From Owenia fusiformis (taxonomy: Eukaryota; Annelida; Polychaeta; Sabellida; Oweniidae), in assembly GCA_903813345.2 (NCBI GenBank), contig CAIIXF020000004.1, positions 8,654,025 through 8,718,024 of the forward strand: a DNA stretch of 64,000 bases, read 5' to 3'. Positions 1 through 11,352 of the stretch are shown here, in pieces (the stretch's first letter is position 1; each line of letters starts with the position of its first letter). The notes below the pieces were generated by a model. It was not told the DNA's origin. It did not search any database and was given only the letters and a program-made list of their open reading frames with translations. Made by a program: the position numbers and the translations under genes.

Positions 1-1550
1 GTATGCTCTGATGTGGGACCCACTACTTTATACGAGAATCCAGACGGCGTATGCATGTTTCTTTTCTCAGAGTAGGACTGATTGGGATCTGGTTGACAAC
101 TTTGTATTTTCTCGCAGCAACTTTCAAAGTCGGCATATACAACCCAAGGTGCTTTAAGTTGTTTTGCTGTATCTTTAAATTCCAACCACTTGTTCTCTTC
201 AGACGGCATTTCTATCCTTTGTGGACCATACATCTTGCAATGCTCTTCATGCTTCACAAGCAGGCTTTCCTTTGAAAATCCATGAAGGCAATAATCACAG
301 AAGAACCTCTTGCACTTATGTTTTGTGGTATGGCTTAGTAATCGGCTCATATTCTTAATGCTGCAATAATGGCTACCCCTCTTATTTGAGAAGATGATCA
401 GATTTACATGTTTTTCCAGTTTCTGCTTTGTAATATGTAAGGGAAACACCTCTTTGTCGTATCCGAAGACATTTACTGAGATACTATTGTTAGTCTCAAA
501 TCTTGGTACATCTGTTAACTTTACAGGATAAGTTATACCATCCATTTTTAGAGACGTAGCATACTGTTTGTATTTTGATACTTGTTCAGAGTGAGTTGTT
601 GCTGGATAAAGTGATGACAACACAGACCAGAGGAAACATTTTTTGTCTCTATTCTTCACATTGACAATTGCGCCCTTGTATCGTAGCTTAAGTGGAGTTT
701 TGATATAGCTTGATCCTCTGATTGGTTTCCATATGATCATATGCAATGTAAATTTCATCACAAAGTCTAACTGCCAATTACTACCTTCCCGTTGATATTT
801 TATGAAAGTGTCATAAATCTTTTTAACTGTTTCCTTCCAAGCTTCGTTGAAATCCACAGGCTTCATAGCTACGTGACAATGACCTCGGAAGTGGGGTTTA
901 GCTATATTCATCATTTCTTTCTTTTCCTTCCTAAACTGAACTTGTATAGACCAATACCACTTTAGCCCACCTTTTCTTTTCATCTGCTTTAGAAGTGCGC
1001 CTTTAATCTTAGGTTCTTTTTCTTTCATGAATCGTAGTGGATCAAACTTTGACAAACCCCCAGCTTTAAATGTAACAGTTTTTAATGTTCCACTCACTGC
1101 TTCCTCCTCAAAGTTGCATTCTTCAAGGTCGTTATCTTGGTCGCTTTCTATTGGCGTATTTGATATCTCAGATTCTAATGTTTGATTTAAGATGTCTGTT
1201 TTATTAGGCTGATCCAAGGGCTTTGAATCAAATTGTTGTGTCTGATTTTGTGTTGGTGTCATGTCTTGATCAACACCACCACCTACTTGAACATGTGTAC
1301 GCCTGTGCTTGGTTAAATTATCCTTTCTGTTAAATTTGGCATTACATTCATCACATTTGTATTCAACATTGTTATGTATAAGCTCATGTCGTGTAAATAC
1401 ATCCTTTCTATCAAAGGTTTTCCCACAATGGCACTGATATTTCGTGTTTTCATGCGCATGTTCCAGCCTCTTGTGCCTTGATAAAGCACTTGCGTGTCTG
1501 AATTTCTTTCCACAGTGGCACTCGTAAGTGGAATGATCTGCTGCAGGCAT
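1..1550 (-). CDS. C2H2 zinc-finger plus protein-primed family B DNA polymerase, N-terminal part (runs off left edge)
   Basis: The minus strand is open for about 516 codons from an ATG at 1550 to the window edge. An in-frame TAA five codons upstream makes this the first available Met. Residues 9-87 hold three zinc fingers. The first two have the unusual spacing C-x1-C (Y-E-C-H-C-G-K-K-F, Y-Q-C-H-C-G-K-T-F); the third is classical C-x2-C-x12-H-x3-H. An acidic Gln-rich linker follows. The rest has the layout I know from metazoan repeat proteins with a protein-primed polymerase: a block with YKGAIVNVKN and KKCFLWSVLSSLYP, a C-x2-C...H...C segment after GPQRIEMP's upstream region, and V-V-Y-A-D-F-E-S near residue 470, which fits the ExoI D-x-E motif. 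The palm motifs lie outside the window. No intron is needed. It is probably the polymerase of a large self-synthesising transposon (Polinton/Maverick or relative); which class is inference. Confidence 0.78.
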   Translation of the reverse strand, partial: MPAADHSTYECHCGKKFRHASALSRHKRLEHAHENTKYQCHCGKTFDRKDVFTRHELIHNNVEYKCDECNAKFNRKDNLTKHRRTHVQVGGGVDQDMTPTQNQTQQFDSKPLDQPNKTDILNQTLESEISNTPIESDQDNDLEECNFEEEAVSGTLKTVTFKAGGLSKFDPLRFMKEKEPKIKGALLKQMKRKGGLKWYWSIQVQFRKEKKEMMNIAKPHFRGHCHVAMKPVDFNEAWKETVKKIYDTFIKYQREGSNWQLDFVMKFTLHMIIWKPIRGSSYIKTPLKLRYKGAIVNVKNRDKKCFLWSVLSSLYPATTHSEQVSKYKQYATSLKMDGITYPVKLTDVPRFETNNSISVNVFGYDKEVFPLHITKQKLEKHVNLIIFSNKRGSHYCSIKNMSRLLSHTTKHKCKRFFCDYCLHGFSKESLLVKHEEHCKMYGPQRIEMPSEENKWLEFKDTAKQLKAPWVVYADFESCCEKIQSCQPDPNQSYSEKRNMHTPSGFSYKVVGPTSEH

Positions 1551-2575
1551 CTTCAGGTTTTCTTCTTAGTAGTGCTCCTTTCCAACAAATACTATGAAAT
1601 GAGCAATCGGTGCTGCTATTTCATTTTATACTTAGTTTTTATATCTGGATTGATCCGGTTGGAACTGGATATATATCGAATCGTAAGAGGCATAGGAACT
1701 GTGGCTGATCACTATTGTATAAATTATTCTAATTTAATTAATCAATCAATTAGTTATTAATTGATCAATCAATGTATTTCCTCAACCCTAATTCCTGTAT
1801 ATCCCTGATTATCTCAAGATAGTAAAAGGCATACGTTGCTCCCAATTTAATACTGATCACTGAAGGTTTATATAGGCAAATGTGTTTGTAACATAAGTTA
1901 TATGGTGGCCTTGAAGTTTTTTCGCTTCACAGCATGTTTGATTATAGGTATGCTATTTATGTAGTAAAATCTAAAATTGTATCATGTTTCTCAGGGCTTA
2001 GGTCTATCTAAATAAGGTCGAATGTATTTTATTTATTTATAATAATGATATTTCAAATAAGTTTATGTACAACATATGCAATTATTGGGGTATACGTATA
2101 TATACGTAGTCTTTTACAGAAGGTGTCTTTAATAAATACTGCACCTGCTGATAAACAAATACTAGTACAGTACTTCACTTAAATTCACTGTAACACAGAT
2201 AATACCGCTTAACGGTGATAAGATAAACCTGCTTGGCCTGGAATAATGTATAATTTAATCATATGCATACAAGTCAAAGTCTGTTTATTATTAGGTTGTA
2301 GTTAGTACAAGTTCAGCTGATAACTATGATTGACCTTGTGTATGGAATCTTTCTATATAGTACAGTATTTTACAATCGTGTTGGATAAAGCAAACATAAC
2401 TTGATAAGTTTTAATTTACAGAATATTCTAAGCTATTCTGAAGTCATGGTTAAACCAGTTTAAACCGGAAATCCCCTCGTTGACGTAATGGACTCTTAAA
2501 ATGAACAGTATTGAGTGATCATGTACTTGTTAGATATGGCATGACCTGGTAAGTTTTATTTACATTTTTATTAAA
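1551..2575. other. AT-rich stretch without a gene
   Basis: No coding frame with recognisable similarity or splice structure. Around 1720-1775 there are short overlapping ATTGATTGAT and AATTAATTAAT palindromes. A degenerate repeat of about 50 bp (GGACTCTTAAAATGAAC... and relatives) starts near 2440 and recurs near 2925. Confidence 0.5.
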
Positions 2576-3440
2576 CAGTCTTCACGATTTAAACCAGTTT
2601 TAACCGGACGTGGAGGGAAATCTCCTCGATGAAACGTTCTGAAATCGTCTAAACGTTCGAAAAACGTTGGTATCAACTCTGACGACACGAAAACGTTCGG
2701 AAATTCCATCGATGACGTAGTTGATGAAAACGGGGAATACCCTTTATTAGCCACCTATTACCTACCTATCCGACAATAACCACCTCCCATAGGGTTCTGT
2801 TATAGCCAACTTCTCAACATCTGGTTTATATTCTATGTTTCTATTAGACTGTACAGTAGTACATTACAAGTTAAACTATGAATGAGTTGTGAATGTGTAT
2901 AACAACGTAGTAGAGCAAAACGAAAGGACTCTTAAAAATGAACCGTATTTAAGAATCATGTTGGATATAGAAATCACGACCTGGTAATTAAGTTTGATTT
3001 ATTGAACAATTTTATCTTTATTAAGAGGAAACAACAAATACTTACTCTTCAATGTATTTCAATCGATATTTCTCCTAACTTAATCCAAAATCATCCTGCT
3101 TTTTTGTATAGAAATGACGCGTATGGCTTATCGTATACTACATGTACGACTACTGAGCCCTACTGACGTTATAGTCCTTGAATTGAATAATGCCTGGCTT
3201 CTAGAAAAATCAACCTCGATGTCAATCCAGACGTCGACCTTTCGTTTGTGGGGGTGTAGGAATTTGAGTCCTATAGGACTGGTTTAATAAAAGGGAGAAA
3301 ACGGGGAATACCCTTTAGGGAATTCTCTTCGATGACTAGTTGATGAAAACGGGGAATACCCTTTATTACCCACCTATTCGACAATAACCACCTCCCATAG
3401 GGTTCTGTATTAACGAGGATTGAAAGCCCCCAATTAACAA
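2576..3440. repeat. Degenerate direct-repeat block
   Basis: A segment of about 90 bp containing GTTGATGAAAACGGGGAATA, a stretch of CACCTATT and then CGACAATAACCACCTCCCAT occurs at about 2714-2805 and again at about 3330-3405. A third partial copy of its first 25 bases is at 3294-3320. The spacing is about 610 bp. No coding potential was seen. Confidence 0.7.
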
Positions 3441-3857
3441 CTACTGACCTTCATAGTGTTTGTGCCAGCTATCAGGTGATAGCATCTGTTAATAAGCTTT
3501 GTCTTTAATTCAACAATTCTCACATAATATAGAATTTGGCTGATATATTGCTGAGAAATTACTTTTTTGGTACAAACGATGTATGCGTTACTCCGGTATG
3601 GGATTCTTTTGACATGCTATCTTGAATTTCAATTGCCGAGAAAATACTTGTCAAAAGGCGATTCACCTAGACACCCGGTATATGACTTGAGGGGCATACA
3701 TGACCACATAAACAAATTACAAAAGAGAAGATACAATTTATAAAAATTCACTGGGGATGATTGAATGAGCAATTTCTCATTAACTATATTGAGTAAAGAT
3801 TCAACTAAGATGTTAGGATCATTTCGACTTGCAACTACTGCTGCTACGAATATGTTA
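3441..3857. repeat. Left part of the A/B segmental duplication (partner 50428-51138)
   Basis: This stretch matches 50428-51138 in the same orientation. Shared blocks begin with GTGTTTGTGCCAGCTATCAG and continue through ACATGCTATCTTGAATTTC to GCTGCTACGAATATGTT. About 200 bp present in the partner is missing here between about 3490 and 3530. In both places it lies downstream of the CUB3b exon, so it is probably the end of the duplicated block and not an independent dispersed repeat. Confidence 0.7.
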
Positions 3858-3858
3858 A

Positions 3859-5759
3859 CACGGTGTTATAGCATGACGGTTACGACACCTCTGAAAACGA
3901 GATTAGACGACTACGATCACTGATTTATCCAATAAAATGGCCGCGATGGAACAGAAAACTAAGGTTGGTGCATTATTTTCTTCTACTGTATATCAATGAA
4001 AGGATGAACGATTTTTGTAGGCATCGCATTCGGTGATGCATTTAGTAATGTATATTTTAAACGCATTCTTTGCAAATTGATGCCCGGGGATAACAGGAAA
4101 TGAGCGAAAAACTGTTGAGCTTGAAATTAAAAACTACACAAAATTTAGTAATTTGTTTATTTTTGTCTTTAGGGCATGGTCTACATTGCCTATGCCTCGG
4201 GGTATATAGATGTAACCTACATACGATCATAAAAAACAATTGAGCATTGGAAGCCACCTAATATGTTCTACTTAAGCCATAATATTGTATTTTTAATTTG
4301 CGGTCACGCAAAAAATGAATTGACGGTTACGCGAACCTCGTTCAAATATGTATCCCAGATTCATTGTTATTAATTCTGTCATATTCATCAGTACTTGATG
4401 CTAATTCTTCTTTTGCCTCTTCATTGCTATCTTTTTGACTTAAATTGGTTTCATAAAGCAAGACACAAATTTTTTCATTGCCCTATAGAGGCTCAAAGAA
4501 GAGCGTCTCTTGAAAGTCCTGAAAACAAATATAAGCAATTCAATATTCCATTTCTTACCCATTATAACAATTACATGGAAAGAGCCTATCAGAACTAGCA
4601 ACCTTAACTTGAAAGATGTACATGCATGTAACCGTCAGCTAAATATCTAATGTACATCTAATACAGTACGTTACCGTCCATAGAATTCATACGTAGTCGT
4701 CTAACGACATTGCGTTTGAAACCTTATTATTTACAATATGTCCACGTTCCTGTTCTGGATTTGTCATTTTATGGCTTGTTTATAGACAGTTTACTTACTG
4801 TTAATAGTTTGAGTGGCTCTGAGGCACATATACAGGGTGTCAAATAAGTCTGTTCTCCCCCCTTAACTTTTTTATCTTTAAATTTATCCTACTTTCCCAT
4901 ATATCATATTGAAGCTTATGGAAAATGCTGGTCACCCTCAAAAAATCAATCATAAACTCCTCCTAATAAAATTACTACAATGTTTCTTGTAAGGTTGTAG
5001 TTGACCTTTGATAACGTCAAAAGAAGTAAAATTACCAGGTATAGTGAATGAAAAGTAAAATGTTGATACTGCAGTGACAATGCCAACATTGGGTGATTTC
5101 GATGTTTCTCAATATCGCTACAGAGTAAAATGTGTTACATTCAGGGGAGCTTTTGAAGCAGGGACATCTTTCATCACAAAAAAGTTGATAGCAGCCAAAA
5201 TTAAATGTTCTGAATCATTTATACGGGATCATATCCTCGTAGAATTGAGACTATCCGGGCTGCTGGGGGAGACATACAGACTATTAAAAAGGTGAAATAT
5301 GGACATCACTAAAAATACTATAAAAAATTTGGAATTCAATCAATCACTCTGATATTTGGTGTGTGATCAGCAAATTGAATTCCCTTTAAGATGGTATATA
5401 CCAACCCTATGTTATTTCTGAATTAAAAAAATTAAGGGGGGAGAACAGACTTATTTGAAACCCTGTACTGAGAAATCACGAGAATGGACTAAAAGAATAT
5501 GAACTTGGACATCTCAGTCGGTAAGTTTACACCTTATATTCCGCTTCTAGTAAACCACCTGGCAGATTTGACCCGGTCTTTATAATCATCCATTTATACG
5601 TCACCGAATGGAACTAGTTAAAAAGGAAGTCGTATCTGTGAATCTTGCCTATAGGCGGGAAAGAGGACATGCTGTCTCTCCCATCCGCCATATTTTGTTA
5701 TCGTTACCGCAAAACTTTGCAAATCGCCTTGACGTAACCGTCATGGCTATAACACCGTG
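3859..5759. mobile_element. 1.9 kb element with about 27 bp terminal inverted repeats
   Basis: The left end CACGGTGTTATAGCATGACG is the near-perfect reverse complement of the right end (5733-5759). A possible 5 bp target duplication GTTAA lies immediately outside each end. The interior has no recognisable transposase. It carries a nested mariner-like element (4833-5465). The partner copy at about 51138 lacks this insertion, which supports a later arrival. The class is unknown. Confidence 0.6.
4833..5465. mobile_element. Tc1/mariner-like non-autonomous element, TA target site
   Basis: The ends are inverted repeats of roughly 35 bp: left CAGGGTGTCAAATAAGTCTG, then TTCTCCCCCCTTAA; right the reverse complement ending in CCCTG. 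A TA dinucleotide flanks each end (4831-4832, 5466-5467), the target of the Tc1/mariner superfamily. Inside, 5074-5295 (+) encodes 73 residues with a helix-turn-helix-like stretch (KKLIAAKIKCSESFIRD), possibly a decayed transposase N-terminus. No catalytic domain remains. Confidence 0.8.
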
Positions 5760-6860
5760 GTTAATGCCTTGTTCAATTATGCATACAACATGCAAATGGT
5801 TGCGTAACTGATGAGGAGTGAGTGGACTTAGACATTTGAGAGTTTTAGGCTAGTGCATAAAATCAAAATACGTACACGGATAAATTGCCCATATACAAAT
5901 ACATGTAGCTTCCTCACTTAAAAAGCCTTTCAGCCTTCAGTGTTTGTTTAGACTACATCGCAGTATGTGATATACAGCATGTAATACGCCACTGGTAGTA
6001 ACGTAACTAGTTTTCTGATACATATTTTAATCAAGTTCGTTTAGTAAGATAGTCGGAGCTAAAACATGCGTGACATACATCATCTTCTTCAGAAACAATT
6101 CTGCCTTAGAATCAAAATGAACAGCCTAGTATGGCAGTAGACACGAGTATAATGATTTTCGTTGAGACCACCGTGAAATTTTGAATTTCGCGTTCTAAAA
6201 ACGAAACTCTGAAGCTGAACGGATATCTGAAGTAGACTAATTAGCGGTTGTTTGGTATGCGCGTATGGTATGGCATGTTTGCTGTAATCAAAGAACCTAA
6301 TCACAGAAGATTATTGGAATTGGTAAATGTGTAAATGCACAAATAATATAATATTTAGATGTCACTTATTTCTAATTGTGTTAATTTTTATTACAAAGTA
6401 TAACCAATACCTATTACATCAAAAATACATATGTTGCTGCAAGACACCTTTATGTCTGGCTTGCTAGTTGCATTAATAGACAATGTGTTGATTGCATTTG
6501 AAAACGTCGACATATAAACAACAGAGATCTTGAAATGAAATTGAATTCGATTAATTCGTTTTAATTTTTAATGTTATTGATAACTGTTTGATAAATGATA
6601 ACTTCTCGTACTTTTGCTTGACACCAAAAACACCGCAGCTTACAATAAATTATAAAATTAATTTTTTCTCTTATCGATAGCTTTATCATATCGACATAGC
6701 GAAGATATGACTTCATATTCACGATTTTTTTTCATTTTAACTTCTTCAGAAAGCAATGTGCCTGTTTAACGTCTACCTGGATGCAGTTTGTTTGAAAAGA
6801 ATGTTTTTCAATATTGTTCTTTGCTGCGTATCAAAATAAATACATATCGGTATACATTAC
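5760..6860. repeat. Repeat-derived stretch, inverted partner at 16820-17175
   Basis: About 5890-6240 matches the reverse complement of about 16820-17175. Shared pieces include the segment around AGTGTTTGTTTAGACTACA and the one with CGAAACTCTGAAGCTGAA. The remainder to 6770 is AT-rich and featureless. From about 6771 the sequence matches copy B again (51778 onward), leading into the CUB exon. No gene seen. Confidence 0.55.
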
Positions 6861-7086
6861 TTGTACTGTTGTGAACTGCCCTGTAGTATGCGTGAAATCC
6901 TCTCGATGTAACGGAAGAATCGGTAGAAAATTCAACATAAAGCCACGATCCCGTTGATCTATACAAGAAGGATTCTTTGAGTCCACACAACTGAATACGT
7001 TGGTGGCCATCATCTAGCTTCAAAACGTCACAATTACATTCATCGCATTTTTCTATTTCAATTTCATTGAACATAAGTTCAATCTC
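6861..7086 (-). CDS. CUB-mucin gene copy A, exon 8: second half of CUB3
   Basis: This 226 nt exon runs from an acceptor (TTTTACAG|GAG) to a donor (ACAA|GTAATG). It enters in phase 0 and leaves in phase 1. It encodes the C-terminal half of a CUB domain: E-I-E-L-M-F-N start strand, a Cys-rich ...C-D-E-C-N-C-D-V-L-K-L... acidic stretch in place of the usual C-x-Y-D, L-C-G, then W-L-Y-V-E-F-S-T-D and R-G-F-H-A-Y-Y. Its first half lies at 23583-23453, more than 16 kb upstream, because transposons have enlarged the intron. CUB domains are extracellular beta-sandwich modules that bind proteins or carbohydrates; the ligand is unknown. The copy B counterpart is 51867-52092. No further exon of copy A was found to the left. 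Confidence 0.85.
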
Positions 7087-7092
7087 CTGTAA

Positions 7093-7572
7093 AATGCATG
7101 TGCAAAATGTATAAGGTGTACAATTAAGATGTAAGCTATATGCAAGTAAATGTTTACTCTGACTTCTCTTTTCAATGGTTCATAATACTTGGTACCATCT
7201 ATAGAATTGCTTATTATGGTTTCGACTGTAAAGAAGGAACCTATTTATATGACCTACTGATTGTAGGAAAACTCAATATTCAAGCATATCTAGTAGATAA
7301 ATAACATTCGAACATGACTCTATTCACGCCTTCTATAAACTGTGAACAACGTCAACATTCATCCGAGGAACAGTCGAAATCAATGCCTCGGGTCTGAACT
7401 AAGTGTTTCGTTCAGTGCATTCATTGGTCAGTTCAGGCTGTTTTGTTCTTTTCGGTATACTGACCATTAAGCCAATAACAGAGAACAATTCTTTTGATAG
7501 TGTCATTGTTTTATTTAGCGTGCGGGTGTAAAAACAAAGTTGTGTAATTAATTTGATTTTTACTTTCGGGTC
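7093..7572. other. Intron of copy A, no feature
   Basis: About 7093-7303 matches copy B (52093-52320). After 7303 the copies diverge. No RNA gene or coding segment recognised. Confidence 0.5.
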
Positions 7573-8370
7573 ATGCAAATAGCTGCGCGAAATGTTTCGT
7601 TGGAAAATATTGACCAATCAAATTTTGTCCTTTTTGAGTGCTTTTTAAGTACATATTTTTGTACCTTCTTGATTAAAGAGCGAACCACGAAAGGCTTAAT
7701 TGACTCGCAAAATTACATGGACTTTGCAATACGGAATCTGGAGCCGAGTTTGGAATTTATTGATCTATTTGATGCCGATGTTTTTGATGATACCTTAGGC
7801 TATTATGTGGATATGAAAAATATAATTAAGAGTGAGGCTTCCCCGGAAGTGAAAGTGAAACGCCATAGTGAAGTATAAGAATTAGAAATCAACACGACTG
7901 CCAAATAATTCCAAGTTATCAAGATAATTTCAAATAGTGCATAGTGGGGATGGTGATCGAGACGCAATGTGATGTTTTCTTATCTTATTAGGTCTATTCA
8001 TTTTTATAAATTTTCAGGTTGGTTGGCTGAAAGTTATGAGAAAGCAGTAACATTTGAGGAAATGACTCTTGATGAATTGAACACTACATTAAAGCGATTC
8101 TATTCTTCCATGAGAACATTTAAAGGCGAAGTGTAGAGTAAGTCAGGATTGGTCGCTATAGCAGCGACATCTGAATATTAACCATGACAAAAAAATTGTC
8201 GACAGGGATTTTCAGTCGGCCAATAATGTATTGAAAGGAATATTGAAGAAAATAAGGCGGGATGGTAATGAAGAAACTATTACCGCCATTTATGATTCAG
8301 ATTTGATGAAACTGAACAATTATTTTGCCGTTTGGAAAGTTAACTGACAGAATTGGTGAGAAAAGTATTT
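7573..8370 (+). pseudogene. Tyrosine-recombinase-like (KIAA1958/Crypton-type) N-terminal pseudogene inside the intron
   Basis: Plus-strand pieces give a coherent product. 7573-7878 encodes about 100 residues with an acidic ...DLFDADVFDDTLGYYVD... segment. After a possible intron (donor GTGAAG at 7871, acceptor TTTTCAG near 8018) come WLAESYEKAVTFEEM and DELNTTLKRFYSSMR, then, in a shifted frame, VDRDFQSANNVLKGILKKI, RRDG and DLMKLNNYF. This is the N-terminal arm I know from proteins with a tyrosine-recombinase-like domain (KIAA1958, ZMYM and QRICH1 relatives, Crypton-derived). A TAG in place of a Tyr codon (about 8134) and a frameshift near 8180 break it, and the catalytic part is absent. Copy B keeps only the 3' piece at about 52745-52930, where the frame runs further. 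Both are relics. Confidence 0.55.
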
Positions 8371-8376
8371 TAGAAA

Positions 8377-8535
8377 TATAGACCGAAGAGCAGGGGAAAT
8401 ATTGTCGAATACAACCCGCAGGGCTAGACACAAACGTTTTATGTAACCCGAACGACCGAAGGGAGTGGGTCGAAAGCTTTTGTGTCTATTTCTAAGCGGT
8501 GTATGCGAAAATATTTCCCCTGCTCTGAGGTCTGT
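8377..8535. mobile_element. Hairpin-forming MITE of about 160 bp
   Basis: The left arm (TATAGACCGAAGAGCAGGGG...) pairs with the right arm (...CCCCTGCTCTGAGGTCTGTA). An inner second stem is formed by CTAGACACAAA and TTTGTGTCTA. Copy B carries only the left half (about 52927-53015). Confidence 0.75.
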
Positions 8536-8665
8536 ATTACGATTCGAACATAAAAAATCACCAGAACGACAATAATTTCAGCATATTTCATTCTTATATA
8601 AAAACGATTCATTGAAACGATTCATGTTATAATCAGAGGGTTCTGTTTCAATAGTTTTTATAATA

Positions 8666-9721
8666 CAGGGCGTTAAATAAGTATTGCTAATTTTGTTATA
8701 ACTTTCGTTATCTTGCATATTTCTTCATGACACTTTTTCAACATAAGCAACACATATCTGACCTTATTTTATCCAAATTTTTGGACAACCAACTTAGTAT
8801 TGACAAAATTATGGTTACTAGGGTAACCATTGTCACGGATACGTGGGGCAACCTTAAGGGTTTACATGATGAATTATTGTTATACATCAAATAAACACTT
8901 TGATAAATAAAAACTGTTGATATGGTCAAATCTTGATGCTGTCAGTTTGAATTATATGTATTATCTAACAGCGGTGAAACGAGATCCGAGAGGAATATCA
9001 CACTAGAATCTCAAGCAGCGGATGACTGCAGTGAACACTGCACATCCCTGGCCACACACTTCAACGTCCTCAAAGAGCAATATCGACCTATACGGTTCAC
9101 CAGGATAACGCCCCTGCTCACAGATCCTATATTCTCCTAAATACATTAACAGAGCTTGGCATGGAAGCATTGCCCCACGCAGCATATTTCCCAGATAAGA
9201 CCCCACTTGATTTTGTTGTATTCACCTCAGTGAAAAGGGATCCGAAAGGAATATTGCACCAAAATCTCAATCAGCCGATGTCTGCAGTGAACACCTCCCT
9301 AGCCACACACTTTAAGGGTAGCTTCAAAGATGTGTACCACGAGTGGGTCGCCAGACTGCAACTGTGAATTGACGCTCAGAGTACCTGCCTATTTTGAGCA
9401 CCTTATGAAGTTAATATGGATCATGAAGTGACTCTGGCATGGATTATTTATAACACTGCATATCCCAAGAGCTAAACGGCATTGAATGATACTGCTTTCA
9501 ACACTCAAAATGTCGTCAAAAGTGACGTCAGAAATTTGCCCCGCATATCCATGATACTGGTTACCTTAGTAACCATAACTTTGTTAATACTGATTTGATT
9601 GTCCTAAAACTTTCATAGAATAAAGTCAGATATACGTGCCTTAAGTTGTGAGAGTTTCATGAAGACAAAGCAAACAGAACAAAAGTAATAGCAAAATTAG
9701 CAATACTTATTGAACGCCCTG
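8666..9721 (+). mobile_element. Mariner-type element with long terminal inverted repeats and rearranged transposase relic
   Basis: The ends CAGGGCGTTAAATAAGTATT and its reverse complement lie inside TA dinucleotides (8664-8665, 9722-9723). Inverted similarity reaches about 190 bp inward, including a shared GGTTACTAGGGTAACCAT block. Between the arms, 9100-9367 (+) encodes HQDNAPAHRSYILLNTL, ELGMEALPHAAYFPD and TPLDF. The spacing from the Asp of HQDN to the Asp of PLDF is 34 residues, the mariner D34D signature. The N-terminal half and first Asp are missing. A segment like 9231-9345 also occurs upstream at 8971-9090, so the interior has been duplicated or scrambled. Non-functional. Confidence 0.85.
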
Positions 9722-9723
9722 TA

Positions 9724-10849
9724 TATATTTGTTAGTATGATTATGTGTATAATCCTGCATGTCAGAGTGCATAATCCATATTTACTCTTTAAAGATTCTC
9801 GCAATCTTTATCCAATCAGCGTTTGTGAGTGTGTCGGCTCACGTATAAAAGGCGAATCCAACTCAAATCCATGCAGGGGTGTATGAGGTACTCGAATAGG
9901 AAAGAGCTCGTGAAATCTGAATTTATATGCACATGGTCAATGTTTACACATGTTTGGAGTTATTGAACAAAATGAGATATGGGTGTGGTTCCGAATTTGA
10001 AGTCATTGCTGGAAAATATGATTTTAATACGTGAAATTATATCTATAAATACAGCACTAAAAATAACAGTACACATGAAGTACATGTATGATGTTCAGAA
10101 ATGTTTGAAACCCTTACGGAAAATTCTGTCTGCATTTTGTCACCATTGCTCTTTCTTCCCGCATTCTAGTGCTGTTTGAATGAATATATTAATTAATGTA
10201 TTTCTAACTAAAATATATCACTTTTTTTATAAACCACAAACATTTAGATCATAAAAAATTTATTCAATACTTGAGTGAGCACGATATGCAAGGGTTACTA
10301 AGTTGAAACAGTAAATGACCACTGATATTGTGTTAGTCCATGCACACATCGTATTCTGCTAATACACTTTGCTAAGTGACTAATTGGTTTATGTTTACGT
10401 TTTAATGTGTTTTGGGTTCCTTGTTACAGCAAGGGGGACCAGTAAAGTAGACTAACATGTTTGCATGGCAAGTTTTGATCGAATATGTGAGACACTTTAA
10501 ACAACTTTTAATGTAAGTCTGTATCTTTAAGAACTTGGTTTAAGTAAACAAAGATCTTATTGGAGAATGCGAATGCTGGAGCCTAAATATAGCTCAGGCT
10601 TATTGAATATATGAGATGGTTAGATACTTAAAAAGAGAGTTTTTGCATTTGGGGAGCTGATGCCTCCAGTCCCTTCGGGGCCAAGTTGAGTTTTTGAAGT
10701 TTAGGAGCTGAGGAAGCAGAATTGAAAGTTATTATTGGAAGCTTCTAATGTAATAAGATTGTAAATCTATATATTGAACAAACGAAATAAAATACTATAA
10801 CATTATAGTGGACATTGTTGGTGTTTAAAGCCTGAAGACAACAATAACA
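9724..10849. other. Intronic stretch without recognised feature
   Basis: AT-rich, no domain-bearing frame on either strand. It has no obvious counterpart in copy B, where the tyrosine-recombinase-like relic is followed directly by the block equivalent to 10850-11352. It is therefore insertion in A or deletion in B. Confidence 0.45.
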
Positions 10850-11352
10850 TTTCAACAACACAATAAAAAGATATTAAAGGGTAACCATTTATCGTAGTTA
10901 TAACAATTCCCATCATCAATATTGAAGAAATAATTCAAAATGTTGATGTGTAGATTACGTAATTTGTTTCTATTTCTAAAGAATAGCGTCAATAGAGACC
11001 TAGAACATACAATCAAAATTTGTTCCATATGATTTTCTGTAGCAGTGCCGTATTCGTTGACACTTGAATAAACCGGTGAAATCCACATTCCAGCTTTAAA
11101 TCCGATTGACTCCCTGGGCACTTGCCCAGTTTGCCGACGATCGTGTGCTCGTGTCACTTGACAGGGTTTTCCCTCGATTGTCGCTATCAAACTCAATTGT
11201 GCTAGATTCTGACAGTTTGCTACTGTTGAGCTTGTCAATACATCATCAATACTAAACCAGAAAGTTGATCTCCAGATATAAATTAGATAAGATGTAAGAT
11301 ATTCTATAATAATTTATAATGGGACATTTACTACTGATTGTTCGGGGGATAA
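10850..11352 (-). other. Intron block conserved between copies, with an open frame of uncertain status
   Basis: This block matches B at about 53140-53471, continued at 54520-54583 and about 56152-56197. On the minus strand both copies encode a stretch with EGKPCQVTRAHDRRQTG and GMWISPVYSSVNEY. An alternative frame gives a Ser/Thr-rich tail (SSDTSTRSSANW) that stops in A but runs on in B. Neither frame has clear splice signals matching the phases of the CUB gene. I do not recognise a domain. It could be a small retained exon of the same inserted gene as 7573-8370, or simply old repeat. Confidence 0.35.
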
